Positions 54,374 through 63,057 of a DNA stretch of 64,000 bases are shown here, piece by piece. The position numbers were made by a program, and so were the translations under genes. Each line of letters opens with the position of its first letter. The first letter of the stretch is position 1. This stretch comes from Stenotrophomonas sp. NA06056 (GTDB lineage: Bacteria > Pseudomonadota > Gammaproteobacteria > Xanthomonadales > Xanthomonadaceae). The notes beneath the pieces were generated by a model. That model had not been told where the DNA came from. It worked only from the letters and a program-made list of their open reading frames with translations, and did not search any database. The DNA is taken from the NCBI RefSeq assembly GCF_013364355.1, contig NZ_CP054931.1:2852001-2916000 (forward strand). Reading direction: 5' to 3'.

Positions 54374-56038
54374 TCATGCCGTGGCCAACGGATCCCCGGT
54401 TTCGCCATCAAACACCCGGTTACGGCCACTGCGCTTGGCCACATACATGGCGTGGTCGGCCCGTCGCAGCAGCGCCGCCAGGTCATCCTCGGCGGGCCGC
54501 CACTGTGCCAGGCCTATGCTCGCGGTCACCTCCAGGCCGGGCACCTGCAGGTCCCGGCAGGTCTCGGTAATGCGCTGGCGCAGGCGTTCCAGCCGGGCGG
54601 CGGCGATCTCACGCGGCATTCCCGGCAACAGCAGCAGGAACTCCTCGCCGCCCATCCGCACCACCTGGTCCTCGCTGCGGACAGCGGCGCGAAGCGCGCG
54701 GGCCACGGCTACCAGCACCTGGTCGCCGATTTCATGGCCATGACGATCATTGATGTCCTTGAACAGATCGATATCGAGGAAGCCGATCACCAGCGGCCCG
54801 CGCTCACGTTCGCCCGCGTGCAGATGCTGGGCCAGCTGGTGCAGGCCGGCGCGACGGTTGGGCAGACCGGTCAGCATGTCGGTCTCGGCGAGCTGGCGCA
54901 TTTCATCGCGCTGCTGGCGCAGCCGGCCCAGTCGCAGGTTGAGCGCGTAGGCCGCCATCATCAGCAGCCAGGTGACCGCCAGCTGCAGGGCCTCCACCCG
55001 ATACGCCATCAGCCAGTGCGCGCTGGCGGCGTCGGCCACGATCAGCACCAGCATCGGTGCCAGTGCGGCCAGCCCTGCCAGCGACCAGACATCGCCGCGC
55101 AGGCGGGCCCAGACGCCCATCGCCAGCGACAGTGCGCAGCCGACGACAAAGGTCCCCTGCAGAACCTGCGCGACCACGCCCAGACCATCGCGCTGCAACC
55201 ATGGCACCAGCGCCGCCAGCCCCAGCAGCGACCACAACACCAGGTGCTGGCCCACCCGTGAACGCGGCAGTACCCGGTCGCCGCCGTTCAAGCGCCACAA
55301 TGCCGGCAATACCAGCGCCTGTGTCGCCGCCGTCAGCGCCAGCAGCCACCAGTCACCGCGACCACCGACCCGCAGCCAGGGTTCGGGATAGCCGCTGAGG
55401 CCACCGAGGATCGACTGCCACAGCACCAGCACCAGCGTGGCACCGATGTACATCAGGAAACTGCGGTCACGGGTGGTCAGATAGGCCATCAGCGCCGACA
55501 GCGCCAGCGCGATCGCCACGGCGATGCACGCGGCGCGCACCAACAGCCGGGCAGTATCGTTCTGCTGCACCGGGCTGGGCGCACCCAGCTGCAATGTCGG
55601 AACCCAACGCGCCTTCAGCGGCGTCTGCCAGGAGACCAGGAAAGGCTCGTGGCTGCCGGCGGCGGGTACCGCGACCATGCCGATGCCCGCACGGAAGCGC
55701 GAATCGCGGGTGCGCGCGTCCTGCATGTTGCCGCAGATTTCGCGGTCACCGTGCTGCAGCCGCACTTCGCCGGCAAAGACGTTGAAGACATCCAGCGCCT
55801 GCGGCTCGCCGGACCAGCCTCCCGGCGGTGCATCCACCCGTGTCTGCTGGCGCGGGCCAGCCAGCATCTGCGGTGTGCACGCGCGATGGGGGGTGGGTTC
55901 GGCCGTCGCGGTGCCGACGAGAAGGTAATCGCGGCCGGCGTCGACGCTGCGCGCATGGCCCAGCCACGGCATTGCCAACCACACCAGCAGCAGGACAAGC
56001 ACCGCCCCTGTTTCGAAACGCACCTGCCTGCCGCCCAC
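54374..56038 (-). CDS. Membrane diguanylate cyclase, 7TM (DISM-like)-GGDEF
   Basis: A 554-residue inner-membrane protein. A signal/anchor (VLVLLLVWLAMPWLGHARSV) is followed by a periplasmic domain of about 130 residues with several Cys. Seven hydrophobic helices lie at about residues 165-370 (LLVRAACIAVAIALALSALM; SFLMYIGATLVLVLWQSILG), as in 7TMR-DISM sensors. The GGDEF domain has DMLTGLPNRRAGLHQL, FLDIDLFKDINDRHGH and RMGGEEFLLLLPG. It probably makes c-di-GMP in response to a periplasmic ligand. The gene is followed by rluF. Confidence 0.9.
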   Translation of the reverse strand: MGGRQVRFETGAVLVLLLVWLAMPWLGHARSVDAGRDYLLVGTATAEPTPHRACTPQMLAGPRQQTRVDAPPGGWSGEPQALDVFNVFAGEVRLQHGDREICGNMQDARTRDSRFRAGIGMVAVPAAGSHEPFLVSWQTPLKARWVPTLQLGAPSPVQQNDTARLLVRAACIAVAIALALSALMAYLTTRDRSFLMYIGATLVLVLWQSILGGLSGYPEPWLRVGGRGDWWLLALTAATQALVLPALWRLNGGDRVLPRSRVGQHLVLWSLLGLAALVPWLQRDGLGVVAQVLQGTFVVGCALSLAMGVWARLRGDVWSLAGLAALAPMLVLIVADAASAHWLMAYRVEALQLAVTWLLMMAAYALNLRLGRLRQQRDEMRQLAETDMLTGLPNRRAGLHQLAQHLHAGERERGPLVIGFLDIDLFKDINDRHGHEIGDQVLVAVARALRAAVRSEDQVVRMGGEEFLLLLPGMPREIAAARLERLRQRITETCRDLQVPGLEVTASIGLAQWRPAEDDLAALLRRADHAMYVAKRSGRNRVFDGETGDPLATA

Positions 56039-56170
56039 GCCACGTCCTGTTCCTGCTTACGTCCGCGCCCATTGCGCGTCGCCCCTGGCGGCATTATCGC
56101 AGCCGAATGCACCGCCGATGTGTAGACCAAAGTGGTGAGGTGTTGGCCGGGCTGCCGCCCGGCGCCCGCA

Positions 56171-56192
56171 GTAGTGCCGGCCGCTGGCCGGC
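56171..56192 (+). repeat. SMAG REP unit
   Basis: GTAG plus the GCCGGCCGCTGGCCGGC palindrome, same as 31801-31822. It starts a composite unit that runs into the family-1 element at 56230. The 707-bp gap 56039-56745 holds no gene, only repeats. Confidence 0.85.
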
Positions 56193-56229
56193 AACCTCAA
56201 AAGCAACAGCGAAAGCGGGCTACCGAGGT

Positions 56230-56335
56230 GGGCGGGGCGGTATGGGCAGGCAGGACACGCCGTAAACCCATCCATGGGGGTTCGATGGCGCCATCCATGG
56301 CGCCAACGGTCCTGCCTGCCCATACCGCCCCGCCC
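56230..56335 (-). repeat. Family-1 structured repeat, copy B
   Basis: Arms 56230-56256 and 56309-56335 are perfectly complementary over 27 bp (they begin GGGCGGGGCGGTATGGGCAG). The core 56257-56308 is exactly 52 nt and, reverse complemented, differs from copy A at 2 positions. One of these changes the second hairpin from AGCCC/GGGTT to AACCC/GGGTT, turning a G-T into an A-T pair. Confidence 0.88.
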
Positions 56336-56356
56336 CTGACAGTGTCCCGCCATCTG

Positions 56357-56379
56357 GTAGATCCACGCCGCGCGTGGAT
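56357..56379 (+). repeat. SMAG REP unit
   Basis: GTAG plus ATCCACGC-CGC-GCGTGGAT. Confidence 0.75.
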
Positions 56380-56423
56380 GGATCTCCATCGAGTTCGAGT
56401 ATTTCGACAATTGATCGAAGAGC

Positions 56424-56470
56424 ATCCACGCATGGCGTGGATCTACGTGTCGACCAAGGTCGACACCCAC
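56424..56470 (-). repeat. Two tandem SMAG-type units
   Basis: ATCCACGC-ATG-GCGTGGAT with CTAC (56424-56446), directly followed by GTGTCGACC-AAG-GTCGACAC with the decayed tail CCAC (56447-56470). Confidence 0.75.
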
Positions 56471-56536
56471 CAAGAGCACCAAGAGCAGGCCAAGAGCAGG
56501 CCATGCCATTCCGACAGATGGCGGAAACCTGTCGAA

Positions 56537-56638
56537 GGCGGGGTGGGTCCGGTTGCGGGGGTGTCCGCGGCATGGATGCCGCGGCCAAGCCCCCAGGGAT
56601 GGGTTCACGGCGTCCCCCGCAACCGGGCCCACCCCGCC
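56537..56638 (+). repeat. Family-1 structured repeat, copy C
   Basis: Arms 56537-56561 and 56614-56638 pair at 24 of 25 positions (GGCGGGGTGGG...TTGCGGGGG), the exception being a G-T. The core 56562-56613 is again 52 nt. Its inner hairpin is CCGCGGC-ATGGAT-GCCGCGG (56565-56584). Compared with copy A, three of the seven pairs have changed on both sides, so pairing and the ATGGAT loop are kept. It lies in opposite orientation to copy B. Confidence 0.88.
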
Positions 56639-56689
56639 ATCCCACGGAACCCCGCTTTTGCCGTTGCTGTTGCTGTTGCTGTTGAGGTT

Positions 56690-56711
56690 GCCGGCCAGCG
56701 GCCGGCACTAC
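56690..56711 (-). repeat. SMAG REP unit
   Basis: GCCGGCCAGCGGCCGGC followed by A-CTAC, the mirror of 56171-56192. A short TTGCTG tandem repeat (about 56661-56683) lies beside it. Confidence 0.85.
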
Positions 56712-56745
56712 CGCGGGTGCCGGGCGCAGCCCGGCCGCAGCGCCT

Positions 56746-59169
56746 TCAGCCGGCAGCCGATGGCCCCTGCGTGCCGGCCAACCGCATCGGTCGCAGGTCG
56801 GCCAGGGTCAGCCGTTCCAGTGGCTGCGGCCGTTCGATGGCGTAGCCCTGCAGACCCTGCACGCCCATCCCGGCCAGCGCCTCGGCAACTTCATGGGTCT
56901 CCACCCACTCGGCCACCACTTCCATCTGCAGTTCGCGGCCCAGTTCGCTGATCGCGCGCACGCTGGCACGGCTGACCGGATCGGTATCCATGTCACGCAC
57001 GAAGGCACCATCGATCTTCAGCATGTCCGCCGGCAGCTGCCGCAGGTAACCGAACGAGGACAGGCCCGAGCCGAAATCATCCAGTGCCACCCGGCAGCCA
57101 CGCGCCTTGACCGCATCGATGAAGGCACGCGCCTGGCTCAGATTGCCGATCGCCGCAGTTTCGGTGATCTCGAAACAGAGCTTGGACGCCAGTGCGCGGT
57201 TGCGCTCCAGCAGATCGCAGACGAACGCCAGGAATCCTGGTTCGGCAATCGACTGGGCCGACACATTGACGTTGCACAGGCCCAGCTGGCGTACGTGTGC
57301 CGGGCACACCTGCAGATGGCGGAACAACAGGCCGAGCACGTGCCGGTCCAATACCACCGCCATGCCGTAGCGCTCCACCGCCGGCATGAACTGACCCGGC
57401 AGGTGCAGCACGCCGTCGCTGTCACGCATGCGCACCAGCACTTCGTAGTGCAGGTAGGACGGATCACCCACCTTGGCGATGCGCTGCGCGTACAGCAGCA
57501 TCCGGTTCTCGGCCATGGCACGGCTGACCCGCTGCAGGCGTTCGGCCTCCAGCCGCCGTTCTTCCAGGGCCAGCCGGTTTTCATTGAAGCAATGCACGCG
57601 GTTGCGGCCGGCCTGCTTGGCGGCATAACAGGCACTGTCGGCGGCGCTCATCAACCAGTTCGCGTCCGGTGCCTCGGCCGTCACTTCGACCACGCCCACG
57701 CTGCAGCTCAGCTGCGGGCTGCCCTCACTGACCGGGAACGTGGCCTGGCCCAGGTTGCGGATCAGGCGCTGCAGGACGCGCTTGGCTTCGTCCTGGTTGG
57801 CGCGGGCGAGGAACACCGCAAACTCATCCGCGCCCAGGCGGCCCACCCAGTCGCCATCACGCACAGCGCCGACCAGGTACTCGGCGAAGCTGCGCAGCAT
57901 CTGGTCGCCGGCCGCGTGGCCGAAGCTGTCGTTGACCAGCTTGAAGTGGTCCAGGTTGATGTAGCCCAGTGCGTGGGTTCCACCGTCGGAGCGGACCTGC
58001 AGCAGGGCCTTTTCCAGCAGGCGCTCGATCTCGCGACGATTGATCAGTCCAGTGAGCGGGTCGTGACTGGCGTGATGCTCTATTTCGCGTGCCAGGGCAT
58101 GGTTCTGGCTGACATCCTCGACGATGGCGAACACCGACAGGCCACCGCTGGCGGTACGCACGCCGGTGCCGCTCCAGCGTCCCCACACCAGGCTGCCATC
58201 GCGACGCCGGAAGCGCAGTTCGCCTGGCCGCAGCTGGCGATCCCAGTCGATACGGCCCGCCTCATCGATCACCAGTTCGCCTTCCATCAGCAGTTCGGCC
58301 AGCGACATCTGCAGCAGCACGTCCCGGCGATGGTCGAGGATGTCGGCCATCGCCTGGTTGGCCTCCACCACCCGGCCGGCCGCATCCAGCTTGAGCATGC
58401 CGACGTTGGCCTGGTAGAACGCCGCCCGGAAGCGGCTCTCGTGCTCGGTCAGGTCCTTGCCGACCCGGCGTGCCAAGGCCACCGCCATCAGGCTGATCAA
58501 CAGGACCGACAGGCCGCCCACGGCCAGGGTCGCGATGCGCACTGCGCGGGCCATGCGCAGCAGCGCCTGCGAGAACGCCTGCGCCTGCGCCCGTAACTGG
58601 TGGTCGATGCCCCGCAACCGGTGCAGGTACTCATCCACGCTCGCCTCGTCCAGCGGACCGGAGCCATGGCGGCGTTGCAGCTCCTCCGACAGCGCCTGCA
58701 GGGCCAACAGGTCCGCGTCGGTCTGGCGCCACAACCAGGTGGCCTCGCGGAAGGCGCCGACATTGCGCGCATGGCGGAACGAGAAGATCAGGCGCGGAAT
58801 GTCGGCGCGGGCATTGCCACCACGCAGGAAACCGGCCCGGGCTGTCGCCTCGTCCGGTTCGGGTTGCTCCAGCGCCTTGCGGGCCTGCAGGTCACCCAGC
58901 GGAACCTGCAGTGCCCGTTGGGCATCCTGCAGATCCTGCAGATGGCCACGCGCCAGATAACGGCTGAGCGCCGCGGTGGCGTCCTGCTGCCCCCGCGACC
59001 AGTAGCCCTGCCCTGCGATCCACGCGGTCGATGCCGCCTGCAGCTCCTGGATCACGGCCGACAGCGCAACCAATCCGATCGCCATACCCGTCAACAGCGC
59101 AAATCGCAGCCCCAGCCCGCGGGTCATCGGCACCCGTCGACGCTGCTGGTCCATGCCACTTCTACCCAT
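56746..59169 (-). CDS. PAS-GGDEF-EAL c-di-GMP signalling protein
   Basis: An 807-residue inner-membrane protein: two helices (LRFALLTGMAIGLVALSAVI and IATLAVGGLSVLLISLMAVA) around a periplasmic helical sensor, a PAS-like region (ESRFRAAFYQANVGMLKLDA), then GGDEF and EAL domains. The GGDEF signature is GADEF (RLGADEFAVFLA), so cyclase activity is doubtful. The EAL domain keeps ExLxR as HYEVLVRM, plus NVNVSAQSI, CFEITETA, VALDDFGSGLSSFGYLRQLP, LKIDGAFVRD and VVAEWVE, so phosphodiesterase activity is likely. The start at 59169 follows a GGGGGA; ATGs at 59154 and 59127 are alternatives. Confidence 0.9.
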   Translation of the reverse strand: MGRSGMDQQRRRVPMTRGLGLRFALLTGMAIGLVALSAVIQELQAASTAWIAGQGYWSRGQQDATAALSRYLARGHLQDLQDAQRALQVPLGDLQARKALEQPEPDEATARAGFLRGGNARADIPRLIFSFRHARNVGAFREATWLWRQTDADLLALQALSEELQRRHGSGPLDEASVDEYLHRLRGIDHQLRAQAQAFSQALLRMARAVRIATLAVGGLSVLLISLMAVALARRVGKDLTEHESRFRAAFYQANVGMLKLDAAGRVVEANQAMADILDHRRDVLLQMSLAELLMEGELVIDEAGRIDWDRQLRPGELRFRRRDGSLVWGRWSGTGVRTASGGLSVFAIVEDVSQNHALAREIEHHASHDPLTGLINRREIERLLEKALLQVRSDGGTHALGYINLDHFKLVNDSFGHAAGDQMLRSFAEYLVGAVRDGDWVGRLGADEFAVFLARANQDEAKRVLQRLIRNLGQATFPVSEGSPQLSCSVGVVEVTAEAPDANWLMSAADSACYAAKQAGRNRVHCFNENRLALEERRLEAERLQRVSRAMAENRMLLYAQRIAKVGDPSYLHYEVLVRMRDSDGVLHLPGQFMPAVERYGMAVVLDRHVLGLLFRHLQVCPAHVRQLGLCNVNVSAQSIAEPGFLAFVCDLLERNRALASKLCFEITETAAIGNLSQARAFIDAVKARGCRVALDDFGSGLSSFGYLRQLPADMLKIDGAFVRDMDTDPVSRASVRAISELGRELQMEVVAEWVETHEVAEALAGMGVQGLQGYAIERPQPLERLTLADLRPMRLAGTQGPSAAG

Positions 59170-59309
59170 CCTGGATCCCCCGAATGTGCTGCGGTGACAA
59201 TCTCCTACGGAACTGCGCCAGCCTAGAACCGGGGATGTGTGGACCATGCGAAACCGGACCCGGCCGGTGATCGGCAGCGGCGACCGAGCCTGCCAGGTGC
59301 CCTGAAATG

Positions 59310-59337
59310 ACAACGCCAGCCCGGAGGCTGGCGTTGT
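59310..59337 (-). terminator. Terminator of the DEAD-box helicase gene
   Basis: 12-bp stem ACAACGCCAGCC (59310-59321), loop CGGA, GGCTGGCGTTGT (59326-59337), beginning 20 bp past the helicase stop on the minus strand. The T tract is weak (CATTTC). Confidence 0.75.
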
Positions 59338-59356
59338 TCATCTACTTCAGCGCGGC

Positions 59357-61291
59357 TCAGAAGCTGCGCGGACCGCGCGGCTTGAAGCCATCACGACGCG
59401 GCGGACGGCTGTCACGGTCGCCGCCAGGGCCACCCGGACCACCGCGACGCGGACCACCCGGGCCACCCGGACCGCCCGGACCGCCCGGCCCACGCTTGTC
59501 GAAGCGCGGCTTGAACGGACGCGGCGCCGGATTGACCTCTTCACCGGCCGCCAACGGGCGCATCTGCAGTTGCTGGCCGGACACCCATACCTTCTGCAGG
59601 TGGGTCAGCACGTCCGACGGCATCTGTGCCGGCAGATCCAGCAGCGAGAAGTCGTCGTGGATGTCGATGCGGCCGATGAAGCGGCTTTCCAGGCCGGCTT
59701 CGTTGGCGATGGCGCCGACGATGTTGGCCGGCTTCACGCCATGCTGGTGACCGACCGAAATGCGGTAGGTCTCCATGCCCTGCTCCGGTGCACCGCGCGG
59801 CGGCACGTCACGGCGCGGGCGCTGCTCGAAGCCACCTTCGGCATCATCACGGCGCGGACCACGCTCGAAGCGCGGACCGCGCTCGTTGCGGTCGCCACGT
59901 TCCGGACGCTCGCTGCGCTCGAAACGCTCACGCGGCGCACGCTCTTCGCGCGGTGCGCGCACCGGCGGCTGCAGCAGGAACGGGGTATCGCCCTGCATCA
60001 TCTTGGCCAGTGCGGCGGCCACTTCGATGGCCGGCACGTTCTGCTCGGATTCGAAGCGCTCCAGCAGCTGGCGGTAGAAGTCCAGACCGCCCTGGCCGAG
60101 CGTTTCGGTGATGCGCGAGGTGAACTTGTTGATGCGGTTGTCATTGACCGCTTCCACGCTCGGCAGCTGCATTTCTTCGATCGGCTGACGGGTCGCACGC
60201 TCGATCTGGCGCAGCATGCCCTTCTCGCGCGGGGTGGCGAACAGGATCGCTTCACCGCTGCGGCCGGCACGGCCGGTACGGCCGATACGGTGCACGTAGC
60301 TTTCGGTGTCGTACGGGATGTCGTAGTTCAGCACGTGGCTGATGCGCTCCACGTCCAGGCCACGGGCGGCCACGTCGGTGGCGACCAGGATGTCCAGCTT
60401 GCCTTCCTTCAGCATGGCGATGGTGCGCTCACGCTGGGCCTGCTGCATGTCACCGTTGATGGCGGCAGCGGCCAGGCCACGGGCCTGCAGCTTGCTGGCC
60501 AGTTCTTCGGTGCCGGCCTTGGTACGCGCGAAGATGATCATCGCGTCGAACGGCTCGACTTCCAGGATGCGGGTCAGCGCGTCCAGCTTGTGCATGCCGC
60601 TCACCCACCAGTAACGCTGGCGGATGTTGGCCGAGGTGGTGGTCTTGGTCGCGATGGTGACTTCGACCGGGTCCTTCAGGTAGGTCTGCGCGATGCGACG
60701 GATGGCCGGCGGCATGGTGGCCGAGAACAGCGCCACCTGGCGCTTTTCCGGCAGCTTCTTCAGCACCGCTTCGACGTCGTCGATGAAGCCCATGCGCAGC
60801 ATTTCATCGGCCTCGTCCAGCACCAGCGTCTTCAGCTCGGACAGGTCCAGCGTGCTGCGGTTCAGATGGTCGATGACGCGGCCGGGGGTACCGACCACGA
60901 TGTGCACGCCGCGACGCAGGGCCGTCAGCTGCTGGCCATAGGGCTGGCCGCCGTACACCGGCAGCACGCGGAAGCCGGGGATCTTCGAGGAATAGGACTG
61001 GAACGCCTCGGCAACCTGGATGGCCAGCTCGCGGGTCGGGGCCAGCACCAGGGCCTGCGGCTTGATCTGCTGCAGGTCGATGTTGGACAGCACCGGCAAC
61101 GCGAAGGCCGCGGTCTTGCCGGTACCGGTCTGGGCCTGGCCCAGCACGTCGCGGCCTTCCAGCATCGCCGGGATGGTGGCAGCCTGGATCGGCGACGGCG
61201 TTTCGTAGCCGATGGCAGTGACGGCCTGCATGACAGAATCGGACAGGCCGAGCTGCGCGAACTGCAGCTGCGCTTGGGTTTCTTGGGACAT
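59357..61291 (-). CDS. deaD: ATP-dependent DEAD-box RNA helicase (DeaD/CsdA type)
   Basis: A 644-residue RNA helicase for ribosome assembly and mRNA unwinding at low temperature. The Q motif region (GLSDSVMQAVTAIGYETPSP), motif I AQTGTGKTAAF, PTRELAIQ, motif II VLDEADEMLRMGF, SAT and motif VI HRIGRTGRAG are intact. After about residue 440 comes an Arg/Glu-rich linker, then a DbpA-type RNA-binding domain (YRISVGHQHGVKPANIVGAI) and a Gly/Pro/Arg tail (RGPGGPGGPGGPGGPRRGG). The start at 61291 follows GGAG. An upstream in-frame GTG-type start is less likely. Confidence 0.94.
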   Translation of the reverse strand: MSQETQAQLQFAQLGLSDSVMQAVTAIGYETPSPIQAATIPAMLEGRDVLGQAQTGTGKTAAFALPVLSNIDLQQIKPQALVLAPTRELAIQVAEAFQSYSSKIPGFRVLPVYGGQPYGQQLTALRRGVHIVVGTPGRVIDHLNRSTLDLSELKTLVLDEADEMLRMGFIDDVEAVLKKLPEKRQVALFSATMPPAIRRIAQTYLKDPVEVTIATKTTTSANIRQRYWWVSGMHKLDALTRILEVEPFDAMIIFARTKAGTEELASKLQARGLAAAAINGDMQQAQRERTIAMLKEGKLDILVATDVAARGLDVERISHVLNYDIPYDTESYVHRIGRTGRAGRSGEAILFATPREKGMLRQIERATRQPIEEMQLPSVEAVNDNRINKFTSRITETLGQGGLDFYRQLLERFESEQNVPAIEVAAALAKMMQGDTPFLLQPPVRAPREERAPRERFERSERPERGDRNERGPRFERGPRRDDAEGGFEQRPRRDVPPRGAPEQGMETYRISVGHQHGVKPANIVGAIANEAGLESRFIGRIDIHDDFSLLDLPAQMPSDVLTHLQKVWVSGQQLQMRPLAAGEEVNPAPRPFKPRFDKRGPGGPGGPGGPGGPRRGGPGGPGGDRDSRPPRRDGFKPRGPRSF

Positions 61292-61440
61292 GGGGAACTC
61301 CGAAGGCACTGCCACGAGCATGGCAGGCGAAAAAAAAGGGGGATTCCGCGCTTTGGGCGCCCTTCTTATCGCGTGCCCTGGCGCTGCTCGGTTGGAGCTG
61401 AGGTTTTACTCGCTCAGAGCGGAATGATACCGCACTGTTC
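61292..61440 (-). promoter_or_regulatory. deaD 5' leader
   Basis: About 150 nt upstream of deaD on the minus strand, without a gene. It holds an eight-base A run on the + strand (61330-61337), i.e. a U tract in the deaD transcript, after a short GC-rich segment (GGGCGCCC). Cold-shock helicase mRNAs often have long regulatory leaders; whether this one attenuates is not established. Confidence 0.3.
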
Positions 61441-61561
61441 CTGAACAAGGTGTACAGGAAACTGTCGGCATGCCGTTACGGCCCGCCGTGGCGCACAATA
61501 GGCGCCCATTTTACCGCTGCCGGCCCTGCCCTGCAGCGCCTGTCCCAGGAAACCCCGTGCC

Positions 61562-61783
61562 ATGCAGATCCTCGAATTCGACCTCGACGGCGACTACGTC
61601 GAACTCAAGCAGTTGCTGAAGCTGGCCGACCTGGTCACCAGCGGCGGCGAAGCCAAGATGGTCATCAGCGAAGGCCTGGTGCTGGTCGATGGTGAGGTCG
61701 AGCTGCGCAAGGCCTGCAAGATCCGTGCAGGCCAGGTGGTCGAGTTCAACGACAGCCAGATCCGGGTGCTGGCCGCCGCTTGA
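61562..61783 (+). CDS. Small S4-domain RNA-binding protein (YbcJ-like)
   Basis: A 73-residue protein that is a single S4 RNA-binding domain: DGDYVELKQLLKLADLVTSG, GEAKMVISEGLVLVDGEVEL, RKACKIRAGQVVEFNDSQIR. It matches the YbcJ family, which has been linked to ribosome binding; the exact role is unknown. It is divergent from deaD and convergent with the FAD monooxygenase gene, 15 bp away. Confidence 0.88.
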   Translation: MQILEFDLDGDYVELKQLLKLADLVTSGGEAKMVISEGLVLVDGEVELRKACKIRAGQVVEFNDSQIRVLAAA

Positions 61784-61798
61784 GTCAACACGGGGCCG

Positions 61799-62977
61799 TC
61801 AGGCCACGCGTTGGGTCAGGTGGGCGGCAATCAGCTGCCGGAACGGCGCCACCCCCTGCGCCACGCGCAACCCGGCCGCCCGCAACAGGCGTGCCGGCCG
61901 GCGGTCGTCGGTATACAGGCTGGCAATCGCATTGGTCGCCTCATACAGCGGCCGCGCCGCCAGCCGATGTCCGCGCTGGTAGCTGCCCAGCATGCCGGCG
62001 GCGGCGATGTCCGCCCCGCGCCGCTGCTGCTCGGCGATGCCCTGCGCCAACCGCTGCGCACTGGCCAGGCCCAGGTTGAAACCATGTGCGGTGACCGGGT
62101 GCATGCCCACCGCGGCATCACCGATCAGTGCCGAACGTTCGCCGACGAAGCGCTGCGCATACACTCCGACCAAGGGATAGGCCTGCGGCGTCGCCACCGG
62201 CTGCATGCGTCCCAACCGGTGTTCGAAGAATCCGCCGATGGCGTCCCCGAACGCGATCTCGTCCATCGCCAGCAGTTCTTCGATCTGCCGCGGTGGCAGC
62301 GTGATCACTGCCGATGCCTGGCCTTCGTTGAGCGGCAGCAGCGCCATGGTGCGGCCGTAGCCGAACCACTCCCACGCGGTGTGGTGATGATCGCGCTCGA
62401 CCTGCATGCGGCAGACCAGCATCGACTTGCCGAAGTCACGCATCTGCGCACCGATGCCGAGCATGCGGCGGGTGCCGGAGAAGCGGCTGTCGGCGCAGAC
62501 CAGCAGCCGCGCATGCAGCTCGCTGCCATCATCCAGGCGCACCACATGGCCCTGGCTGTCGGCGCGCACCGCCTGCACCTTGCGGCCATCGAACAACTCC
62601 AACCCGTCCTGGCCCTGCACTGCCTGCCAGGCCGCGCGGCGGATCAGATGATTGGGCACCAGCCAGCCCAACGGCTGGCCATCGACCTGGCTGCTGGCGA
62701 AGGTCAGCGCGAACGGCGAGCCGCCGTTCATCACCCGCGCATCGCGCAGCTCGGCAATCTCGGTGTCGGGCAGGCGTTGCCACAGGCCCAGTTGTTCCAG
62801 GCTCTGCCGCGACGCATGGGTCAGGGCGATTTCACGGCCATCGAAGGCGGCCTCGGCCAAGGCCTGGCGCGGCTGCGCCTCGACCAGCCCCACCTGCAGG
62901 CCAGTACCAGCCAGCGCGCGCGCGAAGCACAACCCAGCCGGTCCGGCGCCGACCACCACCACGTCCATCCTGCGCAT
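61799..62977 (-). CDS. FAD-dependent ubiquinone-biosynthesis-type hydroxylase (UbiH/UbiM family)
   Basis: A 392-residue flavoprotein monooxygenase. The dinucleotide fold is MDVVVVGAGPAGLCFARALA, the second FAD motif is DAAVGMHPVTAHGFNLGLAS, and LVCADSRFSGTRRMLGI corresponds to the DG motif. HPVTAHGFNLGL rather than HPIAGQGMNLGL separates it from UbiH and UbiI and is what I recall of UbiM (5-demethoxyubiquinol hydroxylase). The name is given as likely, not proven. Two basic residues follow the start. It is transcribed after MAPEG, 80 bp away. Confidence 0.75.
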   Translation of the reverse strand: MRRMDVVVVGAGPAGLCFARALAGTGLQVGLVEAQPRQALAEAAFDGREIALTHASRQSLEQLGLWQRLPDTEIAELRDARVMNGGSPFALTFASSQVDGQPLGWLVPNHLIRRAAWQAVQGQDGLELFDGRKVQAVRADSQGHVVRLDDGSELHARLLVCADSRFSGTRRMLGIGAQMRDFGKSMLVCRMQVERDHHHTAWEWFGYGRTMALLPLNEGQASAVITLPPRQIEELLAMDEIAFGDAIGGFFEHRLGRMQPVATPQAYPLVGVYAQRFVGERSALIGDAAVGMHPVTAHGFNLGLASAQRLAQGIAEQQRRGADIAAAGMLGSYQRGHRLAARPLYEATNAIASLYTDDRRPARLLRAAGLRVAQGVAPFRQLIAAHLTQRVA

Positions 62978-63057
62978 GCGCGCCTCCTGCCGTTGATCCA
63001 GTCGCGGCCAGCATAGCGCTGCGTGCCTGACCGGCCTTGATCTGGATCAGCTGCGCG

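Noticed and set aside
59570..61444. Long + strand frame opposite deaD
   Set aside because: Antisense shadow with no recognisable domain.
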